The notes under the pieces were generated by a model, which ran no database searches, was not told the origin of the DNA, and saw nothing but the letters and a program-made list of their open reading frames with translations. A program made the position numbers and the translations under genes. DNA of 43,890 nucleotides from Hyphomicrobiales bacterium (GTDB lineage: Bacteria > Pseudomonadota > Alphaproteobacteria > Rhizobiales > Methyloligellaceae): positions 1-43,890 of the forward strand of contig JAJFHO010000143.1 in assembly GCA_021775575.1 (NCBI GenBank). The letters run 5' to 3'. Below, in pieces: positions 37,181-43,890 of the stretch. Every line of letters starts with the position of its first letter. Positions within the stretch are counted from its first letter, which is position 1.

Positions 37181-38623
37181 ATGGCCGGACGGGCCGAAAT
37201 CCGAGGGACCGATTTGCACTATGTCAGCACGCGCGGCAACGCGCCTTCCTTGAGTTTCGAAGAGGTATTGCTCGCCGGTCTCGCCCGCGACGGCGGTCTC
37301 TATGTGCCTGGCGAATGGCCCTCGCTGGGAACCGACGAAATTGCCGCGCTGGCCGGTCTTCCCTACGCGGATGCCGCGGCGCGGATCATCTCTCCCTTCG
37401 TCGGCGAGGATATTGGCGCGGACGAACTGCTTGAGCTGTTGCGTGACGCCTATGCCGGCTTCTCCCACCCCGCCGTTGCGCCGCTCGTTCAGATTGCCCC
37501 CGATCAGTGGCTGCTGGAGCTGTTTCACGGGCCGACACTCGCTTTCAAGGATGTGGCGCTGCAGGTCCTGGCCCGCCTGATGAGCCGGGCGCTTGTTCGC
37601 CGGTCGCGCCGGGTGACCATAGTCGGAGCGACCTCCGGCGATACCGGCGGCGCGGCGATAGAGGCTTTTCGCGGCCGGGACGCGATCGACATTTTCATTC
37701 TTCACCCCAAGGGCAGGGTGAGCGACGTTCAGCGCAAACAGATGACGACGGCTGTGGAGGACAATGTCCACAATATCGCGGTCGAAGGTACCTTCGACGA
37801 TTGTCAGGCGCTGGTGAAGGCGATGTTCAATGACCTGGAGCTGCGCGACCGGCTTTCTCTCGCTGCGGTCAATTCGATCAACTGGGCGCGAATTATGGTC
37901 CAGATTGTCTATTATTTCACCTCCGCCGTTGCGCTGGGCGCGCCGTTCCGGCCGGTGAGTTTTTCCGTACCGACCGGAAATTTCGGCGATATCTTCGCCG
38001 GTTACGCGGCAGCCCGAATGGGGTTACCGGTGCAACGCCTCGTAATCGCCACGAATGTGAATGATATACTGGCGCGGGCGCTCAACACCGGGATTTACGA
38101 GTCGAAGAGCGTCGTCGCAACGTCAAGTCCGAGTATGGATATCCAGGTGTCGAGTAACTTCGAGCGTCTCATTTTCGAGATGACCGGCAGGGACGCCGGC
38201 CGGGTTCGCACGCTGATGGATGCGTTCGGCGCAACCGGTAAAATTACTTTCGCCCAGGAAGAACTCGATCAGTTGCGCGTGCTTTTTTCAGCTTATCGGG
38301 TAGATGAGAACAAAACAGCTTTGACCATGAATTCGCTCCTGGATGAAACTGGCTATCTGGCTGATCCTCACACCGCTGTCGGCGTCGCCGCTGCATGCAA
38401 TGAAGCGGGGAAGGGCGCGCCAGTCATCGCATTGTCGACGGCGCATCCGGCGAAATTTCCAGAAGCCGTGGAGCGTGCTTGTTCGGTCCTCCCGCCAACG
38501 CCGGAACGCTTATCCAGCCAGCTTGAGCGGGAAGAGCGCTACAGTGTTCTTGCCGATGACATGCAGCGGGTCAGCGCCTTTATCATAGAGCGCGCCAGGG
38601 CAACGGAATCGGCGGGACTATGA
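37181..38623 (+). CDS. thrC: Threonine synthase
   Basis: This PLP enzyme converts O-phosphohomoserine to threonine. The N-terminus has the family start HYVSTRGNAPSLSFEEVLLAGLA, the PLP lysine lies in HGPTLAFKDVALQ, and the phosphate loop is GATSGDTGGAA. At 480 residues it is the long fungal/proteobacterial type. It follows SURF1 by 49 bases, and its TGA overlaps the ATG of the next gene (ATGA at 38620-38623). The upstream oxidase operon may read through into it. Confidence 0.95.
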   Translation: MAGRAEIRGTDLHYVSTRGNAPSLSFEEVLLAGLARDGGLYVPGEWPSLGTDEIAALAGLPYADAAARIISPFVGEDIGADELLELLRDAYAGFSHPAVAPLVQIAPDQWLLELFHGPTLAFKDVALQVLARLMSRALVRRSRRVTIVGATSGDTGGAAIEAFRGRDAIDIFILHPKGRVSDVQRKQMTTAVEDNVHNIAVEGTFDDCQALVKAMFNDLELRDRLSLAAVNSINWARIMVQIVYYFTSAVALGAPFRPVSFSVPTGNFGDIFAGYAAARMGLPVQRLVIATNVNDILARALNTGIYESKSVVATSSPSMDIQVSSNFERLIFEMTGRDAGRVRTLMDAFGATGKITFAQEELDQLRVLFSAYRVDENKTALTMNSLLDETGYLADPHTAVGVAAACNEAGKGAPVIALSTAHPAKFPEAVERACSVLPPTPERLSSQLEREERYSVLADDMQRVSAFIIERARATESAGL

Positions 38624-39906
38624 GCGTTACCGTTTCAGAACTCGCCAACGGCATGCGCGTTGTCACTCATTCGATGCCTCATCTGGAGACCGTCTCGCTC
38701 GGCGTCTGGGTTGGCGTGGGCGCGCGGTTTGAAACGGACGAAGAACACGGCATCTCGCATCTTCTTGAGCATATGGCGTTCAAGGGGACGGCGCGGCGAA
38801 CCGCCCGCGATATCGCGGAGGAGATTGAGTCGGCGGGTGGCGATCTGAATGCCGCCACCAGTCTTGAAACGACGGCCTACTATGCCCGCGTGCTGAAAGG
38901 TGACGTGGCGCTTGCTGTCGATCTTCTCGCCGATATTGTCCAGCACCCAGGCTTCGACCCAATCGAACTTGCGCGCGAACAGGATGTCGTCCTGCAGGAA
39001 ATCGCCGCGTCCAGGGATTCACCCGACGATGTCGCCTATGATCTTGTGCAGGACGCGGCATTTCCCGAACAGGCGCTCGGGCGGCCGATTCTGGGGACGG
39101 CGGAAAGCGTCACCGGCTTCGCTCCGGCTGACCTGCAGCAATATCTCGGCAAGCATTATCGTCCCGGCTCGATGGTCCTTGCCGGCGCCGGCGCAATCGA
39201 CCACGAAGCCCTTGTGAAGCTGGCGGAAGCGTCGTTCGCCGATCAGGAGAAACGGCAAGCCGAAATGCCGAAGCCTGCCCGCTATGGCGGCGGCATGCGT
39301 TACGGCGGCGGCACATTCGAGCAAAACCACATCATTCTGGCCTTTCAGGGGCCGTCATATCGCGATGATGCCTTCTATTCCGCGCAGGTTCTCTCAAGCA
39401 TTCTGGGCGGTGGAATGTCGTCGCGGCTATTTCAGAATATTCGGGAACAGCGCGGTCTTTGTTATTCTATCTACAGCTATTGCTGGGGCCTTTTGGACAC
39501 CGGTCTTTTCGGCGTTCACGCGGCGACAGGCGAGAGGCAGACAGCTGAACTTCTGGAGCTTGTCAACGGCGAACTGGCGCGGGCAGCCGATGAGCTTCCC
39601 GACGAGGCAGAAATCGTGCGGGCGAAGGCGCAGCTGAAAGCCGGCCTGCTGATGAGCCTTGAAAGTTCAGGCGCGAGGGCGGAACAATTGGCGCGGCAAC
39701 TGCTCGCCTTTGGCCGGCCGCTTGATATTGAAGAGCTCTCAGGGCGGGTCGACGCGGTGAGCAGGGAATCGGTGCGTGCGGAAGCCGAACATTTGTTCGG
39801 CGGACCGGCGGCCAGTATGGCGGTCGTCGGGCCGACGCATACAGCCGGCCAGGCTCCGTCATGGGCGCTGAATGATCGTGTGGCCGGCGCCGGGGCGGCG
39901 GAGTAG
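38620..39906 (+). CDS. M16B zinc peptidase, mitochondrial-processing-peptidase-like
   Basis: A 428-residue cytoplasmic M16 peptidase without a signal peptide. The zinc motif HLLEH (His47, Glu50, His51) is complete, with the distal ligand region in REQDVVLQEIAASRD. The second half carries the substrate-binding REQRGLCYSIYSY. It resembles the beta subunit of mitochondrial processing peptidase, whose bacterial ancestor is thought to be of this type. The start overlaps the thrC stop, indicating coupled translation. It differs from the two signal-peptide-bearing M16 genes at 3.4-6.2 kb. Confidence 0.95.
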   Translation: MSVTVSELANGMRVVTHSMPHLETVSLGVWVGVGARFETDEEHGISHLLEHMAFKGTARRTARDIAEEIESAGGDLNAATSLETTAYYARVLKGDVALAVDLLADIVQHPGFDPIELAREQDVVLQEIAASRDSPDDVAYDLVQDAAFPEQALGRPILGTAESVTGFAPADLQQYLGKHYRPGSMVLAGAGAIDHEALVKLAEASFADQEKRQAEMPKPARYGGGMRYGGGTFEQNHIILAFQGPSYRDDAFYSAQVLSSILGGGMSSRLFQNIREQRGLCYSIYSYCWGLLDTGLFGVHAATGERQTAELLELVNGELARAADELPDEAEIVRAKAQLKAGLLMSLESSGARAEQLARQLLAFGRPLDIEELSGRVDAVSRESVRAEAEHLFGGPAASMAVVGPTHTAGQAPSWALNDRVAGAGAAE

Positions 39907-39918
39907 GGAGACGAACCA

Positions 39919-40506
39919 ATGGCGTTTTTGCGGTCGGTACCGGCGCATGATGCGGGTCCTGTCGTTTACGGGGATCATTTGTATCTGCGTGTCCCGCATA
40001 TTCAGGACTATCCGGCTTGGGCCGAATTGAGGGCGCAGAGCCGTGAGTTTCTGACGCCCTGGGAGCCGACCTGGTCGAGCAATGAACTCACCAAAGTTTC
40101 ATACCGCCGCCGGTTGAAGCACTATGCCCGTGATTTGCGCGAAGATCTGGGCTATGCCTTTTTTCTGTTCCGTAAATCCGACGAGATGCTGCTCGGCGGT
40201 CTCACATTGAGCAACATACGCCGCGGCGTCACGCAGGCATGCACGCTGGGATACTGGATCGGCGCGCCCTATGCGGGACAGGGGTTAATGACGTCGGGCG
40301 TCGCTGCGGTGATACCTTTCGTTTTTGAGTCACTGTGTCTGCACCGGCTTGAGGCCGCGTGTCTGTCGCATAATGACAGCTCGAAGCGGCTTCTGGAGAA
40401 AGCCGGTTTCAAGCATGAAGGCCTGGCCCGCCGTTATCTGAAGATCAATGGTATGTGGCAGGATCATTTGCTGTATGCGCTGATCGAGGAAGATTGCGCT
40501 CCGTGA
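39919..40506 (+). CDS. GNAT acetyltransferase, RimJ-like
   Basis: A 195-residue acetyl-CoA-dependent N-acetyltransferase. The core shows LGYWIGAPYAGQGLMTSG, with the Q/RxxGxG/A-type acetyl-CoA loop altered to AGQGLM, then HRLEAACLSHNDSSKRLLEKAGFKHEG and a C-terminal WQDHLLYAL. This order is typical of RimJ/RimL enzymes that acetylate ribosomal protein N-termini; the actual substrate is not known. It begins 12 bases after the M16 gene, and its stop overlaps the start of the next gene (TGATG). Confidence 0.9.
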   Translation: MAFLRSVPAHDAGPVVYGDHLYLRVPHIQDYPAWAELRAQSREFLTPWEPTWSSNELTKVSYRRRLKHYARDLREDLGYAFFLFRKSDEMLLGGLTLSNIRRGVTQACTLGYWIGAPYAGQGLMTSGVAAVIPFVFESLCLHRLEAACLSHNDSSKRLLEKAGFKHEGLARRYLKINGMWQDHLLYALIEEDCAP

Positions 40507-43500
40507 TGAACACAAATCGCGAAATACAAACAGAACGGGCAGGAAGTACCGTGCTGGCCGGGCGAATCCGGCAGGCCGGCGCAATCGATAGGCCGCGCTG
40601 GCGCATCGGGCAATCCAAGTTCGTCAGAATTCTTTGCGCGGCATTCATTGCAGCGGTTGCATTGCTGGCGGCGCAATCGGCGAACGCGCTTGATCTGGTA
40701 TCGGTCGATCCAGAGAAAGACCGCATCGACGTCTGGGCGTTCGGCGAACTCTATTCCGGCCGCGGTGATCGCCTGCAGATCGAAACCGCGCCGGGCCCGG
40801 ACGGGATAACGGGGCGCATCGGCGTCAGCGCGACCACACCCGGCACAAATCCGAACTGGATTGTTTTCGCGCTCAAGAACGACACCGCCGATCCAATCGT
40901 CCGGTGGCTGACCGCCGAGCGCTACGCCGTGGCCGGTTCGAATGTGTTCTGGCCGGATTTGGACTCCGCTCGTATCGCCGCAATCACTCCGTCCAGCGGA
41001 TTTCGTCCCAAACCCATTCCCAATGATCGGGCCGACATCTACCGCATCACCATCGATCCCGGCGCAACCGTAACCTATATCGCGGAACTCAGCACGCCGC
41101 ATATGACGCGTTTCTATCTTTGGAAGCCCGAGGCCTATGAAAAAGCGCTTCAGGACCGCATGCTTTTCGATGGCATCATGCTGGGCATCGTCGGTCTTTT
41201 GGCCATCTTCCTGACCGCCGTATTCGCCGCAAATCACAAAGCGATATTTCCCGCCACGGCGCTGGTCGCCTGGGCGGCGCTGGCGTTTTTCTGCGTTGAT
41301 TTTGGATATTGGCACAAGCTGTTTCATCTCAATGCCGAGAGCAATGCCAGCTACCGCGCTGCGTCGGAGGCGACATTGGCGGCGAGTCTGGTCCTGTTTC
41401 TCTATGTCTTCCTGCGCGTAAGGCTTTGGCATAATTGGATTAATCTCACATTTGCCTGCTGGATGAGCGGCCAGCTCGCGTTGATCGCACTCGCGGTGAT
41501 CGATCCGCGTCTGTCCTCCGGTCTGGCGCGGGCTTCCTTTGCCGTCATTGCGGTCGTCGGCGCGCCTCTGATCGTTTATCTGGCATTGCGGGGGCAGGAG
41601 CGGGCACTTTCACTTGTTCCCACATGGATGCTTTTGATGGTCTGGGTATTCGGCGCGGGACTTGTCGTTATGGGGCAATTGTCCGGCGAAGTCGTTGTCT
41701 CCGGTCTCATAGCGGGACTAGTGCTGCTGATCGTCTTGTTCGGCTTCACCGTGACCCAGTATGCGTTCAGGGGTGGTGAAACGCTTCATGGAGCCCCGCC
41801 CAGTCAACTGCAGCTCTCCGCCCTTGCATTGGAGGGTTCAGGAGCCGCGCTGTGGGAATGGAATATACGCAGAGGTGAGATCACAACCGGGAATGATGTG
41901 GAGGAGGCGCTCGGCCTCCCTCCCGGGATGCTCGATTGCAGCATGGAGGAATGGATGCGCCATCTGCACCCGGCAGACAGGGAGCGGTTCAGGCTTATGC
42001 TGTGGTCGATCCAGGAGAAGGAAGGCGGCGCCCTGAACACCGATATTCGCCTGCGCCGCGCCGATAGCTCTTACCTGTGGTTTGAATTGCGCGCGCACAG
42101 CGTTGATGGAGCGCAGCCGCGCGCCATGCGCTGCGTCGGTTTGATGCGTGACATCACCGGATCGAAGCGGACTCAGGAACGTCTCCTCCACGATGCCGTT
42201 CATGACAGCCTGACGGGTTTGCCGAACCGCGAGCTGTTTCTCGACCGCCTGAGCGGTGCGGTTACGCGCGCCGACCAGAGCGGCAGCAACCGGCCGACGG
42301 TGCTTTATGTCGACATCGACAGGTTCAAGAATGTCAACAAGAGCCTCGGTTTCGTTGTCGGCGACAGCATGCTCCTGACGATTGCCCGCCGCCTTGCCCG
42401 TCATCTCAATCCGCAGGATACGCTGGCACGGATCGGCGGAGACCAGTTTGCCGTGCTGCTGGTTTCGGAAACAGAGCCTCAGCATATTGCCATGCTTGCG
42501 GAGCGGATACGCCGCTCGCTGCGCAGTCCAATGAAGATCAGCGGTGAGGAGATCATCCTCACGGGCAGTATCGGTATTGCGGTGTATGACGGTCAGCAGG
42601 CCAGCCATCAGGATCTTTTGAAGGAAGCGGAAATAGCCATGTTCCGCGCCAAGCGCTCCGGCACCGACCGTATCGAGATATTCAAGCCGAGCATGCGCGG
42701 CGATGAAAAGAGCAGGTTGCCTTTGGAAAGCGACCTGCGCCGCGCGCTCGACCGCAAGCAAATCAAAGTTCTTTACCAGCCTATTACGCGACTTGATGAG
42801 AACATGCTTTCCGGATTCGAGGCCCTTGTACGATGGGAGCACCCCTCGCATGGCCTTCTCAGCCCCGACGAATTCATACCGATAGCCGAGGAGACCGGGC
42901 TGATAAGTGAATTGGGCAGCTATGTGCTGGAGCACGCGGTCGCCCAGGCGGCACGCTGGCAAAAGGCATTGCGCCGCGACAAGAACCCCTTATTCGTAAG
43001 CGTGAATGTTTCGAGCAGGCAGCTGTTCCGCCAGGACCTCATCCAGCAAATCCGCACGATCTTGTCCCGCGACGCTGTCCTGAAAGGCACGCTTTGCCTG
43101 GAGATCACCGAGTCGCTTGTCATGGAGAATCCGGAGCAGGCCGTGGAAATTCTTGGCTGGCTCAAAAAATTCGGTGCGACGCTCTCGCTGGACGACTTCG
43201 GGACGGGATATTCGTCGCTCGCCTACCTGCAGCGCTTTCCGTTTGACACGATCAAGGTTGACAAATCTCTTGTTCGCGACAGCGCGCTTGACGGAGCGAC
43301 GCCGGTGATTTTGAAATCGGTCGTCGCCATGGCCCATGAGCTCGGTAAGAAGGTCATTGCCGAGGGAGTGGAATCGTCAGGGGACGCGGATTATCTGCGC
43401 TCTATAGGCTGTGAATATGCGCAAGGCTTTTATTTTGGCGAGCCGATGACGGAAAAAGAAGTCCGGACCTTGCTGAACGCGCTTGCCAAAGCGGAAAGCA

Positions 43501-43622
43501 AGGAAGCAGCCAAAGAGAAAAAGAATGGACGGGCGGTGAGTCCCCAACCGCTGCTGCCCTCCCCACGCAAGGTGGAACCGGGTCGCGCTCCCAAAGCCGC
43601 GCGCGCCTCAAGCGTGACCTGA
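40506..43622 (+). CDS. Membrane PAS-GGDEF-EAL protein, probable c-di-GMP phosphodiesterase
   Basis: A 1038-residue membrane signalling protein. A hydrophobic signal segment (about residues 39-60) is followed by a periplasmic region to about 215, then a run of membrane helices at about 218-418 resembling the 7TM-DISM sensor type. A PAS domain lies at about 439-550. The GGDEF-type domain starts at [10 protein letters not shown] (566), but its signature reads GGDQF at 644-648 and lacks the RxxD inhibitory site. The EAL domain is canonical: EALVRW from 772, [17 protein letters not shown] from 896 and VIAEGVES. It is therefore likely to degrade c-di-GMP, with the first domain as a regulatory or GTP-binding module. 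A Lys/Pro-rich tail follows. The ATG at 40506 overlaps the acetyltransferase stop. Confidence 0.92.
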   Translation: MNTNREIQTERAGSTVLAGRIRQAGAIDRPRWRIGQSKFVRILCAAFIAAVALLAAQSANALDLVSVDPEKDRIDVWAFGELYSGRGDRLQIETAPGPDGITGRIGVSATTPGTNPNWIVFALKNDTADPIVRWLTAERYAVAGSNVFWPDLDSARIAAITPSSGFRPKPIPNDRADIYRITIDPGATVTYIAELSTPHMTRFYLWKPEAYEKALQDRMLFDGIMLGIVGLLAIFLTAVFAANHKAIFPATALVAWAALAFFCVDFGYWHKLFHLNAESNASYRAASEATLAASLVLFLYVFLRVRLWHNWINLTFACWMSGQLALIALAVIDPRLSSGLARASFAVIAVVGAPLIVYLALRGQERALSLVPTWMLLMVWVFGAGLVVMGQLSGEVVVSGLIAGLVLLIVLFGFTVTQYAFRGGETLHGAPPSQLQLSALALEGSGAALWEWNIRRGEITTGNDVEEALGLPPGMLDCSMEEWMRHLHPADRERFRLMLWSIQEKEGGALNTDIRLRRADSSYLWFELRAHSVDGAQPRAMRCVGLMRDITGSKRTQERLLHDAVHDSLTGLPNRELFLDRLSGAVTRADQSGSNRPTVLYVDIDRFKNVNKSLGFVVGDSMLLTIARRLARHLNPQDTLARIGGDQFAVLLVSETEPQHIAMLAERIRRSLRSPMKISGEEIILTGSIGIAVYDGQQASHQDLLKEAEIAMFRAKRSGTDRIEIFKPSMRGDEKSRLPLESDLRRALDRKQIKVLYQPITRLDENMLSGFEALVRWEHPSHGLLSPDEFIPIAEETGLISELGSYVLEHAVAQAARWQKALRRDKNPLFVSVNVSSRQLFRQDLIQQIRTILSRDAVLKGTLCLEITESLVMENPEQAVEILGWLKKFGATLSLDDFGTGYSSLAYLQRFPFDTIKVDKSLVRDSALDGATPVILKSVVAMAHELGKKVIAEGVESSGDADYLRSIGCEYAQGFYFGEPMTEKEVRTLLNALAKAESKEAAKEKKNGRAVSPQPLLPSPRKVEPGRAPKAARASSVT

Positions 43623-43890
43623 GTCGTTGACAAGCCGGGATGGGTCGATTCCGATTTTGGACAATGCCAGGTGATATTTGGTTTCCACGTTCTGGCCGAA
43701 AATCAGTTCCGAGTCCGCCGGACAATGCAGCCAGCCATTCTCCTGAATTTCGTTTTCGAGCTGGCCGGGCGCCCATCCGGCATAGCCGAGCGCCAGGAGC
43801 GCCCTGTCGGGTCCGCTGCCTTTGGCCATCGCGCGCAGGATGTCTATCGTTGCTGTGAGGCATACGCCTTCATCGATCGGCAAGGTGCTG
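43608..43890 (-). CDS. YqgE/AlgH family protein (UPF0301), C-terminal part
   Basis: The visible 93 codons are the C-terminal half of a YqgE/AlgH protein; the start lies beyond the right edge. The family stretch [21 protein letters not shown] is unmistakable. The molecular function of the family is not settled; in Pseudomonas AlgH was linked to alginate regulation. It is convergent with the EAL gene and overlaps its 3' end by about 15 bases. Confidence 0.92.
   Translation of the reverse strand, partial: STLPIDEGVCLTATIDILRAMAKGSGPDRALLALGYAGWAPGQLENEIQENGWLHCPADSELIFGQNVETKYHLALSKIGIDPSRLVNDSGHA

Noticed and set aside
41838-42962. 374-codon minus-strand frame opposite the PAS-GGDEF-EAL gene
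   Set aside because: It lies inside the strongly conserved GGDEF-EAL coding region and shows no family motif, so it is a codon-usage shadow.

Overview
This window is an ordinary, gene-dense stretch of core chromosome from a high-G+C alphaproteobacterium. Gene content and order point to the Hyphomicrobiales (Rhizobiales) or a close neighbour such as the Parvibaculum group. Three clusters are typical of that clade: ileS-lspA-lipoprotein-M16-M16; xseA-DUF2093-lpxK-waaA with DUF4170, a CysQ-type phosphatase, DUF6101, ubiA and rsmE; and the aa3 cytochrome oxidase operon coxB-coxA-ctaB-ctaG-coxC-DUF983-SURF1 followed by thrC and an M16 peptidase. The placement below class level is inference from memory of gene order. 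I see no rRNA or tRNA gene, insertion sequence, prophage, CRISPR array or integron.

Layout. From 1 to 9.7 kb, on the + strand, are the 3' part of ileS, lspA, a small lipoprotein, two tandem M16 peptidase genes (one active-looking, one without the zinc motif), pgi, mutL and a small membrane-anchored protein. At 9.7 kb lies an 81-codon gene of clearly lower G+C. From 10 to 15 kb are rsmD and rluB (-), tadA (+), and a minus-strand run purD, haloacetate-dehalogenase-like hydrolase, patatin. From 15 to 25 kb are xseA and DUF2093 (+), the minus-strand envelope cluster cysQ-like, DUF4170, MsbA-like ABC exporter, waaA, lpxK, then DUF6101 (+), ubiA (-) and rsmE (+). From 25 to 30.2 kb are gshA, a hotdog thioesterase, a LysR regulator divergent from a DUF1127 gene, a DUF937 gene, dodecin and an IalB-family protein. 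From 30.6 to 37.1 kb is the complete aa3 oxidase operon, including a 46-codon membrane protein gene between ctaB and ctaG. From 37.2 kb to the end are thrC, a third M16 peptidase, a GNAT acetyltransferase, a large membrane PAS-GGDEF-EAL protein, and the 3' part of a YqgE/AlgH gene.

How the genes work together. The cox genes encode the catalytic subunits (I, II, III), the heme O farnesyltransferase, the CuB chaperone Cox11 and the SURF1 assembly factor. The lpxK-waaA-msbA run covers late lipid A phosphorylation, Kdo addition and inner-membrane flipping. rsmD, rluB, tadA, rsmE and ileS are translation genes, and mutL and xseA belong to DNA repair.

I did not find a convincing undescribed system. 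The items most worth a second look are the hydrolase carrying the fluoroacetate dehalogenase residue set, the low-G+C winged-helix-like gene, a matching pair of stop-codon hairpins, and the EAL protein with an altered GGDEF signature.
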